From: Unio delphinus
Taxonomy: Eukaryota > Mollusca > Bivalvia > Unionida > Unionidae
Direction: 5' to 3'
DNA: 64,000 bases
NCBI GenBank assembly: GCA_029339505.1
Contig: JAQISU010001239.1
Coordinates: forward strand, 6,085,001-6,149,000
Part shown: piece after piece, positions 34,901 to 46,383 of the stretch
Layout: every line of letters starts with the position of its first letter
Position numbering within the stretch: the stretch's first letter is position 1
The notes under the pieces: generated by a model
Seen by the model: only the letters and a program-made list of their open reading frames with translations
What the model was told of the DNA's origin: nothing
Databases searched by the model: none
Made by a program: the position numbers and the translations under genes

Positions 34901-37900
34901 GTCGGTATATTCCTTTACTGATATATTGATAAGTATAGCCAAAGTAAAAACAAAACGTCAGCAAAAAAGACATTTGTATGCAACGTAAGTCGGTGCGAAT
35001 GAGGTTATATAGCATGAAAATAACTGAAAGAAAAATAACACCTATGTTTTGAACTCATCTCTGTTTAGTAAAATAGTTACTACGTAACAACACCAGCGTT
35101 TCATGGAAATATAATTACACTTTGCCCAATGGTATGAAAAAAGGAGTATAAAAAAATTAAAGCAAGTTCTGTTTGTTTAAAAATGTGCTCTATCATCTTT
35201 ATAGGTGCCAGGCATCTGCCGTAGCAGTATCAACAGCAATTGCTCTTATGCTGCAAGGAGAACATTCTGTCCCTACAATCATCAGTAAATGCTACGAGCG
35301 TGCAAGCAAACTTCTCAAGGACAAAGATCACGTAAATATTATTGGTGTAACGGAAATTACATATAATCAGGCTGTTCTTTCTGAATCACTTTCGACAAAA
35401 CACTCACACGATAATATTATCATTGGCCTTATACTGTTATCGGCCTTGTATCATTGCATCTTATTTCTGTATATAATTTACTGAGTTAAACGAAATTTTA
35501 CTCAGTCTTTTACGTTTGGAGAAAAAAATTATTTGGTCTTATATATATGTGAGTCACTATTTTTTGTAATTTTAGTGTACATTTTCATCAAATGTTTGAT
35601 ATGATGGCTTATAATTCGGAGAGTATGCAGATTTAGCTAGTAGCTGTGCACCAACTGTTATTAAAATTTTGTTATAGTTAAATCCAGTTGGGCTATGGGT
35701 GTTGCTCAAGAGTAGGAGTGATTGTATAACCAACACAATAAGCGGGAGCAATAGTGCATACCTGCATAATTATTATTTGCTTGTGACATTCTCTATTCTT
35801 TAAAACCTCGTCAACAATTCATTATCAGTGACCTTTCATTAAAGAAACGTTCGCGATTTTATTTAAATGTGCTCTCTCTCTCTGTCTCAGGCGCAAATGT
35901 ATACGGATTTAAAATTTACAGAAATTCAAACTCCAATTTATCAACTACTCAAATGTTTTTTTCTAGACTGTAGAACATTCATTTTTATAAAACAACAAGC
36001 TCTATCATCATACCATTTAATATCTTGACTGTGAATTGAAAATAGGATAAAATTAATTCATCTGATTTACACAACATTACAAATGGTTCAAGCCTATATT
36101 AACATAGATTCAACATTTTTCAGAGATGTGGTTGAACTGTATACACATTAAAATACAAATCTCAGTATCAAGAGAGTGATATTGTGCTTTAATAGACAAG
36201 AATGAATATGTTAAAAGGGTATTCATGGTTAGTCTTAGTATAAAATGTATCCAAGAGACAAGATGATGACTTGCTGATTTAAAAAATAATAAAGAGATCC
36301 TGAAAAAAAGTATTTACAGATTTCTGATTTATAGAATGACATTCAAATAAACATCACCAATTCCTGGGAGAAAGATAATGCTTTATGTGGCCTATGCGAT
36401 ACAATAAGCAAAGAAAATATTTTCACAGAAAGAACATTACATACCGGTAAATAACAGCCATCGAGAGTAGGCCTGAATACGATACAATAACGTCGAGGAA
36501 AGAGATAGAATATCACAATAAACACCCTGAATACATTGAAATCTTTCTCAGAAGAGACGTTTGGTTCATATAATGTCTTTCATTTTGTCCTGCTAAACTC
36601 GCATATATTGAAACTGTTTACAGATTAAAACAGTTTTAAAGTCAATGGTATTTTGATAGTGGTTTATGTCTGCAACGCTGGGGGAAAAAAACCCATTTAA
36701 TTCGTATACCAGTACAATTAGTTATGCTTGTATGAAATACGAGAAAACAAGACTTGTTATCTATACTCCCCAGTCTCTGAGAATACAATGTAACGCTGAA
36801 ATCTATTTTTTTCACTTGGTCAGTATTAACAAATATTAAGGTTTATTTTATTGAAAATTTGTTTTATGAATTGAAAGTGAGGAGTTAATTCTCCACTTAG
36901 TAAATTCTTAATTATCCAGGCTTCTGCATGCGCTAAAGTGACTCGCAGGGTAAATATAAGGTGCCCCTCGTGTTCTTTTTTTGGTTGTTGTTTGTTGTAA
37001 TCTGAAATCCATTTATTCGTTTCTTCAAATATATTATTACTATATCTTAGAGTTTCAGTCAGTAATACATGCGTTGAATGAATATTGGTACAGAACAATG
37101 TCCTTGCTCAATTAAAACACCTCTCCTTAGTAGATTTAATCTCTCCTTTAAGAGACTTTTCTTTTCGATAAACATCTATTGTGTTATTCATGTCGTTAGA
37201 TTAATATCACTTTTTAATGATGTCAGGCCAAATGACTGAAAATCGTTTAATGTATTAAACATATTTGCAAAGATGCCCTATTTTCTTTTTCATCCGCTTG
37301 GTATGAACATTCTTCCCAAATCAATTGATGTTGTGTAATGTTGTGGTCGTTCTTTGGAAGTCAAGGTTTTTTTGATGTATTTTGTCTTTAACTTGTACAA
37401 AATATGTAATTATCTCAAAGCAAATATCATTGATCTCTCTTTAACCGTATGCTTTGCCTCTGATCCTTGGTGATTGTGAAACTCGTCTATCTTTGTGAGT
37501 TATTAGCAAACACGCATGGCGGCCATCTGCAAATTTTACTTGAATTTCATGCAATTTGCGATGTGTCTTAAATCATTTCAAACCTATGAACAATTTCAGA
37601 TTGATGACACTGACATTCCCATGATTGATTCTAAACAAATCCCCTCATATACTTAATCCATGTGTGATTTCTTAAACTGAACATTTTCCAGTAAATTATA
37701 TGTTGCTTTTGTTACATCGTGGTAGGCGTAGCTGTAAATTGTTAGTTAGTTGCTTTAGATGTAGCCAAAGTCAGATTAAACAATTTATCCACGTCCATTA
37801 CGTAGTGTATGTCTTCGAATCCTGCACTGTGTTCGTCATCTTTATATCAGACCTCTTTTTTACAATGTTGTTATCATTACAGTAATAAATCTCCATCTTT

Positions 37901-40036
37901 CTGAGACATTTCATAACATATTTTTGATATTTGAAATGGACAACCCAACATTTATATTCTTTTAAATATTTGCCGCTACCATTTGAACTTGGGCAAAACT
38001 TGTATCAGTCCAAATTTGTAAATACATGCATGCTAAGTATACTGATATTCTTGTTTAATGTGAAACCGATGAAATAATAATATCACCTCCAAAAAACCTA
38101 TTGATATTTTGTCTTTGTTTATCTACCTCAGATTTTCGCATATTAGTACCACCTGCAGGATATATATCTGGCTATGGTGAAACACTGAACTATAACTTAA
38201 TGGTCCCGATACATATCAGTTGTCTAGCGCATCAATGTGTAGGGATTTACATTATGGTCCAAATGCAAAGGATTATGTTTGCTTTTACCAAAATCCCAAT
38301 GAAGGTAAACCCATGAAATAAATGAAAACATGTAGAGGGAAATCGCTTTTGAATGTACTTAAAAATGTAATAACTACGTCGAAGCATTTTGTTTGTGGGT
38401 TATTAGTAGGAGGGATAGTACAGTTTAATCCAAAATATTTGGACTGAGTGGCTAAAATTGTAATGATTAATGCTAACGTCTAGGTCAATAAAACCAATAG
38501 TACTGTGCATGTATATATAATATTTTAATAACAACGATTATTTCTTCAAGAAATACGAGCTGTATAAAGCCTTACATTGTGAAAACCTTTATGAGCTTCG
38601 ATTGGACGAGGATGGAAAGATCGGATACACATTTAAGTGCCTTGGTGCTGGATTCTGGGCATTAAATCAAAACAACTTCCAAAAGGCCCTGACAGAAATA
38701 GTACTGAACGTAAGTAAACACTACTTATATGTTTGTGCATCTTACAATGTATACAGTCTTAACGAAGAGGACGATAACTTATTTTTTTTCCGTATGGGAA
38801 TGTATATTGTTTGCTACCCCATATATATTTTATTAAAATGAAAGTAACGACTATAATTGAAAAAGGTGTTCTACATCGTTGTGGATTTTTTGTTTTAATC
38901 AATTCTTCTCTGTCCTTAGTCTTAAAATTTCGGCGAGAGTTAGACTATACTAAATAATTGATGATGTAAATAAAGTATACTAATTCGACTATAAAAAGTA
39001 TAATAATATATGCTAATCGTAATTCAAATAACAATATGCCAAAGCAACAATGAAACATGTTTTAAATCCCTTTTCATGTCAATTCTCAAAATCAAATTTG
39101 AAGCGATATTTCATTTACAATATTTACGAGGCACCTAGTACTTACAGAATAATAGCATGACAGTTGGTTTCCTTACATTTTAAATGTCAGAACTGTATAA
39201 AATATTTGTTTACTGCATCATTTCATAAAGCCTAATTCAAGATCAAACTATATATTTGGATGAAAGCAAGATTTGACCCAACTTGTAGACAATACTAGAA
39301 GTTTGACAATATATGCATGTTGTGACCCAATAATGTCGTTGCTGATCGACTAGACTTGTAGAATCTCTATTTTCCCTACATGGACAGTAGGCAATAATTG
39401 CATACATGATTTTGGTAAAGAAGACAAACCCAAAAAGCACGACAAATAAAGAGCATGATCAATACAATTGAAATATGACTGTTATATCGGGAAGATAGCT
39501 GTTAATATGCCATTATATATTCAAGGAAAATGCATGAAATTTACGCTTCGCAATATTTAGTTCATTCTAATGTTTGCATATCATATAATCGTTCCGAATT
39601 GTGCATTATATGTATCAAAAATATCATGTTTGATATACTCTATGCCAATCGTTGACTTAAATTTAATATGTACAAATATTATACAAATGTATGCTTTCTC
39701 GCTTTGAAGTGTTAACTACGAGAAAGAGTAGAATAACACATTCCAATTATATTACGTATCAAATCCAATCTGCATGTTTTCGTGTAAGATAGATTAAACT
39801 ATCTAGATAATAATATTCAATACAATGTTGTTAGGGTGGGGATGCTGATACCAACGGAGCTGTAGCAGGTGCGCTTCTTGGCTGTAAGCTTGGCACAGAA
39901 GATAAAATACATCAACCATGGCTCCTTGGCTTGAAAAACAAGTCGTGGCTGGACAAGCAGATATATCAGTACGTTACTATATCCATTCATCAGTTAGAAA
40001 CATCTAAATAAAATGTTGGCATTTGTTCAATGAATC

Positions 40037-40081
<45 letters not shown>

Positions 40082-40555
40082 CAGAAATAATCCCGAAAAT
40101 GTATCCAGTGTATAGAAGTCTTCAAACATATAAGCTGGCTGTAAAATGTTGATATTTGAAGGTATCTGAACTTATTTGTATTTCGGATGTACGTAAAATA
40201 AACAATCTCAAGATACTTAGGAACAAATCCATTTAACTTTTCTTAATGTGTGTATTCCCTCTAAACATATGCTTAGGTCTGGAAAAGAGTTGTAATGCAT
40301 ATATATATATATAAATTTAAAGCAAAGAAATGTTGCTTGTTTTAAAAAGGGAATTAAAGTTTCCATCAAGACATATTTTTATGAACGTGGACATCGGGAC
40401 ATCCACATTACAATTATAGCAGCCTCATTATTATAATTTACTTTTGACAATCTGTTAAACATGAATAGTACATAGACGTTGGATGCTGTCAAATCTGTAT
40501 ATCTTGCAGGTACCTGGCAATATTAACAGATATGCAACAAGCAAGAAGATACTAG
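30247..40555 (+). CDS. ADP-ribosylglycohydrolase (ARH/DraG family), 8-exon gene
   Basis: Removes ADP-ribose from modified targets; the family uses two Mg2+ ions. Exons: 30247-30804, 31739-31876, 32187-32333, 33510-33664, 35205-35331, 38551-38709, 39835-39968, 40510-40555. All junctions are GT-AG and in phase, giving about 487 residues. Family motifs occur in order: 'GNCVGDAIGLL' (residues ~160), 'GEWTDDSDQM', 'GLGIGRTTYS', 'DPRCQASAVAV', 'LGAGFWAL' and the metal-binding 'GGDADTNGAVAGALLG'. The first ~145 residues are a polar extension outside the ~340-residue domain. An acceptor-like sequence abuts the ATG, so an upstream exon is possible. Exact target (Arg, Ser or other) cannot be told. Confidence 0.9.
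31739..31876 (+). CDS. ADPRH exon 2
   Basis: 46 codons, phase 0. I chose acceptor 'catttgtag|ttctatgg' because the nearer AG at 31754 gives the wrong phase. Carries the metal-binding 'WTDDSDQ'. Confidence 0.8.
31904..31998. repeat. (TA)n-(TG)n array in intron 2
   Basis: TA repeats to about 31958 and TG repeats after, just beyond the exon 2 donor. Confidence 0.95.
32187..32333 (+). CDS. ADPRH exon 3
   Basis: 49 codons, phase 0, acceptor 'cctactag', donor 'aag|gtcatg' (a weak donor). Encodes 'DFAEKLKDWADVGFPEI' and the Gly-rich 'FGGLGIGRTTY'. Confidence 0.85.
33510..33664 (+). CDS. ADPRH exon 4
   Basis: 51 codons plus 2 nt; acceptor 'ttttcatag', donor 'ccaag|gttgta'. Encodes 'NGGIMRTSILGIHEWWD' and 'TTHHDPR'. 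The Arg codon is split with exon 5. Confidence 0.85.
33665..35204 (+). other. ADPRH intron 4
   Basis: No gene or known repeat seen; plain AT-rich intron. Confidence 0.7.
35205..35331 (+). CDS. ADPRH exon 5
   Basis: 1 nt plus 42 codons; acceptor 'tctttatag', donor 'cac|gtaaat'. Encodes 'CQASAVAVSTAIALMLQGE'. Confidence 0.85.
35332..38550 (+). other. ADPRH intron 5 (3.2 kb)
   Basis: Longest intron. A 90-codon minus-strand frame at 36826-37098 is the only open stretch of note, with no family recognised. No exon is needed here, since exons 5 and 6 join in phase with no missing motif. Confidence 0.65.
38551..38709 (+). CDS. ADPRH exon 6
   Basis: 53 codons, phase 0; acceptor 'tttcttcaag', donor 'aac|gtaagt'. 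Encodes 'LDEDGKIGYTFKCLGAGFWA'. Confidence 0.85.
38710..39834 (+). other. ADPRH intron 6
   Basis: AT-rich; nothing recognised. Confidence 0.65.
39835..39968 (+). CDS. ADPRH exon 7
   Basis: 44 codons plus 2 nt; acceptor 'gttgttag', donor 'tatca|gtacgt'. Encodes the C-terminal metal-binding motif 'GGDADTNGAVAGALLGCK'. Confidence 0.9.
40039..40080. repeat. (TG)n microsatellite in intron 7
   Basis: About 42 bp of TG repeats. Confidence 0.95.
40510..40555 (+). CDS. ADPRH exon 8 (last)
   Basis: 1 nt plus 15 codons including TAG; acceptor 'tatcttgcag'. Encodes 'YLAILTDMQQARRY' and the stop. A candidate poly(A) signal AATAAA is at 40997-41002, but AT-rich DNA makes this weak. Confidence 0.8.
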
Positions 40556-40779
40556 ACTGGACAAAGGGCGAATTATCAGACGTGCATTCCTTTCAATTCA
40601 GCTGTCATTTAATTTAAAACTTGTGATTGTACTTCATAGCGATCACCATACAATATTATATTACCTCTCAACGTATTATATCATATGGGCTTTTAACGTT
40701 TACGTAGATTTTACAAAATTAGAAAGAATATATAACAACTAGTTGTTCTCAAACTGCAAAACAGCAACTGATCACATTT

Positions 40780-41400
40780 GGCTCAAGTCACCTTTATAGA
40801 CAGACCATTTTATTTCATACTAACAATTCCAATCTACCATCTAATATGGCCTCTATAGTTAAAAATCGATAAAATTTAAAGTTTAGCTCCAATGAATTTT
40901 GGCACAATTTTCTCATCCAGTAGCTTTTCAAACTGGCTTTTTTGACTGTACATATGACAACGATCCGCCATCAACTACTGATATCGATGCTAACAAAATA
41001 AACACTTTCAAAAGCTTCTAATAAAACGTGCAACAGAATATGGACAAATGTGATAGATCATATACTGGCTTGAACGATTTCTTGTTTGAAAGTATTATTC
41101 CAATCCACCAGAAAATATGGCCACTATTCCTGACAACCATTAAATGAACAATAAAAAAACAAATCCTTTCAAACCATCGTATACAATTCGACCAAATTTA
41201 ATTGGAAACACCTTGACAGATTTATTTAATACTTGTTCACATAAGGCCAATCCACCGTCATAGTATGTTTACTATCGCTGTTAAAAGAACAAAATATTAA
41301 ATGATCTCTTCTCAAATTGACCTCGATAAAATCGGGCCGAGTAGAAGAAACGTAGTATTAAGAGTATTTAATATCCTACAGATTGAGGATGATTTTCTAA
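40780..41400 (+). repeat. Degenerate ~140-bp tandem repeats
   Basis: The motif 'ccaatccaccNtcaaatatggcc' recurs in diverged form at about 40829, 40961, 41099 and 41247 (spacing 132, 138, 148), with related sequence between. The last units run into the left inverted-repeat arm. Confidence 0.6.
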
Positions 41401-42452
41401 GATAAACGGACGACGTTAGTAAAATAGTATAATTTCTATAATAAAAAAAACTATATAGAAAATGATAAAATTTGACTCTGAAAGGATTTGCCCAAAGTCA
41501 TTGTTTTCTTTTTTCTACTATACTTTGCTATAATATAAGTCTTCATTTATTAAAAAGAAAAACGACTTCAACTGATATTTTCAACACAACTGCTCTATAT
41601 AATTGATAAAATGTTACATAAAGCATCCCGATGATAAGCACATATAAATTAAATTGTTTCGACATCATTGAGAATGCTACTAACACAAAGACTTTGAAAG
41701 ACATTTCAGACTTCAATACACTCGACTAACTGATGGAAAAAATTAATGCACGGACGGCTTTCAGTTGTTCACTAATTATGCTACTCCACGATGAAATATT
41801 AACCCTTTGCTAACAGTATTATATCAATACAGGATAGTTCCGTTATTTATCGAATCTCTCAGGGAGCATCACGGCCTAAAACGTTTCAAGTTTGCATTCA
41901 TGATGCCTAGCCAGCATCAAATATGGATGTAATTGTTTTAAAAACAATTAAATACCATACGAATAACTTCCAATATCAGAATTCATCATACTAATTAAGA
42001 TTTGTTTAACTACTCTTGAGGTTTGATACTTGGTACATATATAACAGGTGAAACTCTTTGGACTCTAGTTCCTATACAGAATCCAAATTCTTGATATTAC
42101 CATATTTTGACAGGTTTTGCATGTCTATGTAACTTTACATTATATTTTTCAATAGTTTGCTCATTCCTAGTAACAACAGGCATGTCCAGTTAATAAAAAC
42201 TACGAAACAATCATGTTGTCTGATTAGCAATATGTTCGCAAAGATGGTATGGTCACCACATTCAATTTGTTTGAGGTGTCGTTGTCCTTCAGATAATATC
42301 ATTTAAGTTAGTGAGGGGAAAAAATGGTGTTGTTATCAAAGTTGCATATATTGAAGAATATATTCGAAAATCAACGACAAAGAAAACCTGCTCAGAATAT
42401 ATTAACAAGTTGCCATTTTCTTGTTGTCTTTTCTGTATGTAGCCAGGAGGTA
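41142..42452 (+). repeat. Large inverted repeat, left arm
   Basis: Reverse-complementary to 46380-47693. Matching tracts include 'aaccatcgtatacaattcga', 'tactccacgatgaaatatta', 'atcaatacaggatagttccg' and 'gttgtcttttctgtatgtag'. Identity is about 80-85% by eye. No convincing coding sequence. Confidence 0.85.
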
Positions 42453-43055
42453 AATATTTACATTGAGATAGGCAACTTAAAAAACAAATATGATTATATT
42501 GCCAATGTTTTAAATGCAGATAGTAAAGCTAAATTTCTTCGAAGAAATGTAGTTAATGAAGACAAATAACACAATTCAAATCTGCATTTGCTTCACTGAT
42601 AAATTATTAACTATAATTTTAATTGAAAACAAAGAATCTATAGCGAAACGCATAGTATATGCGTGCGATTGTACATTACTCATCCTTTATTGATTTGAAA
42701 GCTTTAAGGGCAAAGGGAAATGCAAATACTCTCATAATACCCGCGTCAATAGCAGTCGTGTTATGCTAAAACCTGTTTTAAGTTTGAAACACCTAAGGGC
42801 ATTGGGAGTTAACAGTCAGGTTTTAAATATATGCGTCAATGTTGTCATGAATACTTTGGTCAGTACAGGGACGATGTCGATGGTAAGACAATGATTTAAA
42901 CTAATTATGAACTAAAAATGAAAAGTTCGTCATACCTTTCCTAAATCGGATTTTGGAAACTAATGCTTTGACTTATGAAGATAATTGTAATTACAGTCTA
43001 ATTCGTTTCGATATATTAAAGCTAATATGTTTTGGTAACATAACCGATGCGCCGT
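42453..43055. other. Spacer, nothing recognised
   Basis: Open frame 42324-42569 straddles the arm boundary, but the opposite arm does not conserve it. Confidence 0.5.
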
Positions 43056-43170
43056 ATGTATGTATGTTTGTATGTACGCACGTACGCACGCAGGCACGTA
43101 CGTATATATGTATCCATGTATGTATGTATGCATGTATGTATGACTGTATGTATCATGTATGTATGTTGTT
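43056..43170. repeat. (TATG)n-like array, interrupted
   Basis: Degenerate 'tatg', 'cacg' and 'catg' tetranucleotides. Confidence 0.85.
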
Positions 43171-43224
43171 ATTATCGCGTTTAAATCCATTTTCAGCACT
43201 ACATACGCTATACATTATACACCA

Positions 43225-43405
43225 GTATTATTTGTGGTAACCCGGGAAAGCCCCTGAATGAACGACGTACCCACAAGAAGCTATAGGCAATTCTTCTCAC
43301 ATACCCACATAACCCGTGCCTGAACCTCGAACCCACGCAGACAGAGGTGAGATGGCAGTGATCCGTAACGATGAGCCCTTTAGACCATTCGGCTACTCGG
43401 GCCCT
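43225..43405 (-). mobile_element. tRNA-derived SINE (family 1), minus strand
   Basis: On the minus strand: A-box-like 'GAGTAGCCGAATGGTCTAAA', B-box 'GGGTTCGAGGTTC', then a body with 'TATAGCTTCTTGTGGGTACG' and 'CTTTCCCGGGTTACC'. It begins right at a TATG array, which may be an expanded tail or insertion-site feature. Confidence 0.75.
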
Positions 43406-43466
43406 ATGTATGTATGTATGTATGTATGTATGTATGTATGTATGTATGTATGTATGTATGTGTGTG

Positions 43467-43498
<32 letters not shown>

Positions 43499-43515
43499 TG
43501 TATGTATGTATGTGT
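43405..43515. repeat. (TATG)n-(TG)n-(CGTG)n array
   Basis: Tetranucleotide array grading into TG and CGTG repeats. Confidence 0.95.
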
Positions 43516-44056
43516 CTGATTTACGTCTAATATATATCATTTGTAGAACTTTATTAGTCAATCCTTAATTCACCTATAAACCATTATTATTCTAGCTTAG
43601 CTTTGACTATAAAAGCCGTTTCTTCGCTCAGTCAAAAATAGTAATGTTCAGTGAAATTAACATGTGAGATATTGCACACATGGACATGGAGTAATTATTT
43701 ATTCTGAGTGCTAACGTTTAGGAGGTTATTGAGTCACATCGCCAGTTTATAGTCCTAGTACAAAACCACAACATTTGTAATATCCAGCCGCATTGAATCA
43801 ACCTATGATAAAAGAGTGTCGTGTGCTCCAATTAATCTGATAAATCAACATTGAAAACTTTTATAGGAAACATTCATTTGAGGGTACAATGGACATTTTG
43901 CTTTCCAAATGTGTGTTTTGATATAATATATTTGTAATAAATTCACCATTGTGTGTATACAATTATATCCTTATTTTTCATTGTCATTCTGCGTTTAAAT
44001 TGTATTGTGATACTGTTATTGTGTCACTGGATTTTCAAAACCAGTCTTAACAGTTA
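43516..44056. other. AT-rich spacer, nothing recognised
   Basis: No supported gene. Confidence 0.5.
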
Positions 44057-44124
44057 CATATATATACACACACATACATGCATACTTACATACATACACA
44101 CACGCACACACCCATCTACGCACG

Positions 44125-44170
<46 letters not shown>

Positions 44171-44204
44171 CATACATACATACATACATACATACATACA
44201 TACA

Positions 44205-44240
<36 letters not shown>

Positions 44241-44341
44241 TACATATATATATATACACATACATACATACATACATACATACATACATACATACATACA
44301 TACATACATACATACATACATACATACTTACATACATACAT
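44057..44341. repeat. (CATA)n/(CA)n array, 285 bp
   Basis: Alternating CA, CATA and TA blocks; the largest simple repeat in the window. It creates spurious Tyr-Ile-His-Thr and Tyr-Val-Cys-Met frames on both strands. Confidence 0.95.
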
Positions 44342-44920
44342 GAGCAGAATGGTAAATTGTCGCGACAAAGGAAGCGTCACAATGAGGTCATATATTCAAC
44401 ATCCGCGGCGTCTGATGATCCCTTCAACGCGTTTTTCTGCGCTGCCACATTCTGCGTGAGGCAGTGGGTAAAATGAATTTAGGATGTTAAATTAGATGAT
44501 GATAACTCGAGCTGGATTTCTGGCACGTGTTTGGCATCGCACTCAATATGATAACGGCAGACAATTGTTCAATGGCTTAATGCAAACGAAAAACCGTTTA
44601 TGCTTTTCCCGTCATCGATGCCACCGCAGTATCAGAACCTATATAGTAAAGGCATGGCGACATAACTGTTTCAAAATCCGTTACATCCGTACAATTTGTT
44701 GTATTAGGAACCTAATCCATGCTACCATTGAGTGACGTGAATATGATTAAGTGTGAATTACAAATTTGCCTAATAACTGGCAAATTTGTCCGTATACCAA
44801 TATTTTCCTAAGATCGATTCCAAGTAAACACAAAAAAATATTGTTGGTGTTATTGCATTTGGTTTAATGCTATTTCTTGGCGAGAAAATATACTTAATGT
44901 GGATGGTACTCTTAATGGTA
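44342..44920. other. Spacer with GC-richer 44370-44720, nothing firm
   Basis: Plus-strand frames (e.g. 44496-44735) have many Arg and His and could be decayed transposase, but no motif is convincing. Confidence 0.35.
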
Positions 44921-44924
44921 TAGG

Positions 44925-45095
44925 ATGAATCCGGGAATATTTCAGCAGGAGCAGGAGACACCGACCCACGGAAGCTACTGGAATGTTTCTAACATATCCA
45001 CAGATGCACAGCCCAAGACTCGAACCCATGTGGACATATAGCAGCTGCCACTGTTTGGTAAGGGCGAGAATGTTAGTCCACTAGGTAACTAGGGG
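44925..45095 (-). mobile_element. tRNA-derived SINE (family 1 relative), minus strand
   Basis: Minus strand: 'TAGTTACCTAGTGGACTAAC' as a degenerate A-box region, B-box 'GGGTTCGAGTCTTGG', and a body with 'AGTAGCTTCCGTGGGTCGGT' and 'ATTCCCGGATTC'. It shares the 'TAGCTTC-.GTGGGT' and 'CCCGG' blocks with 43225-43405 and 48515-48600. Confidence 0.7.
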
Positions 45096-46295
45096 CCCGT
45101 AAATAAAAGGAAGCACTAAAATCTAAATTATTTACATAAATTATTATGCGTTTGTTGTAGCATAATTCCATTACCATTGAGATACATGACATGATACAAT
45201 CAACATTGTGTTCATTATTTTTAGTTTTAAGCTAACCCAAAATAATAAACCATCTTTTTACATGAATACCCATTTGTCCAACTATAACCTAGAAAAAATT
45301 TACCGGTGCTGTGTATTTCCAAAAGTTAAAATGGGACTTTGAATCTGATATTATGATATTGCTACTATCAGGCAAACATTAGAAAAGAGAAAGACAAAAT
45401 ATACTAGAAAATGAATCTTTATGTCAACATCAGCTAAAACACACATTGTATGTACAAGAAGTAATAGTTACATATTGTTTTGCATTACTTGCGCACGTTC
45501 GGTAGGAACAAAACACATTGTTGCCATCCCGACAGTCAGCCATGATTAAGAGTCATAAATTATTAGGTTATCTGTTCCATTTATGTTTGTGGATACAGTG
45601 TTTTTCTAAATAATTATGTCAAAATTGTAAAGGTTGCATAATGTTACTCTTTTGTACCAAACGTGTGTTCAAGGAATTCACTTAGGTTAGTTCGAAACTT
45701 ACATCAATAATGCCGGTAATGGCTGTTGCATTTAACAAATGTATATGCGTGTTTAGAAAACCCCAATAAATGAATAATCGATATTTGTGTATAGTGGTTC
45801 ATTTGGAACATTACTGTGGGTCTTCTTCACTACAAGGAAAATTGACAAAATCGAGTCGTGACATGTAGACTAAGAGTCATGCGTAAAACTAAAGTAGAAT
45901 CAACTAGGATAAAATACTGGACCAAATCACAAATGAGGAAGTGCGTAAAACCATCAGGCACGAAGTACGCCATTAGGTAGACCTCCTCACCACTGTCAAA
46001 AAGAAAAAGCTGAAATGGTATGACCATGTCACTAGAGCCAAAAAGTATATCAAACATGTTTATAAAAGTTGCAATAGAGTGCAAGATAAGATAAGAGCAA
46101 CACGATAAACATATTTCCTTGACGTGTGTTGTTATAAATTATTTCATGCAAAAGAGACATAATATGTTATTCTATTGGCATACATAATTTCAAATTTTCT
46201 GCTAAGTTGTTTGTATATTTAATGTAAAATTAATACAGGATTAATTCTTATAATGACTATCAATCACTAATGTAAAACGCAAATGAACAATAGTC

Positions 46296-46300
<5 letters not shown>
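45096..46300. other. AT-rich spacer, nothing recognised
   Basis: No supported gene or repeat. Confidence 0.5.

Positions 46301-46301
<1 letters not shown>

Positions 46302-46380
<79 letters not shown>
46302..46380. repeat. (TA)n microsatellite at inner edge of right arm
   Basis: About 79 bp of TA. The left arm has no TA array at the corresponding place. Confidence 0.95.

Positions 46381-46383
<3 letters not shown>

Noticed and set aside
36343..36525. 60-codon minus frame in intron 5
   Set aside because: No motif; length expected by chance.
43056..44341. A CRISPR-like repeat array
   Set aside because: Simple tetranucleotide repeats without spacers, in a eukaryotic context.
43953..44476. Long Tyr-Ile-His-Thr frame of 168 codons
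   Set aside because: Produced by CATA and CA repeats; all frames on both strands are open there.
44496..44735. Tc1/mariner-like transposase
   Set aside because: Arg-rich frames vaguely recall the DNA-binding domain, but no DDE motif or terminal repeat was found.
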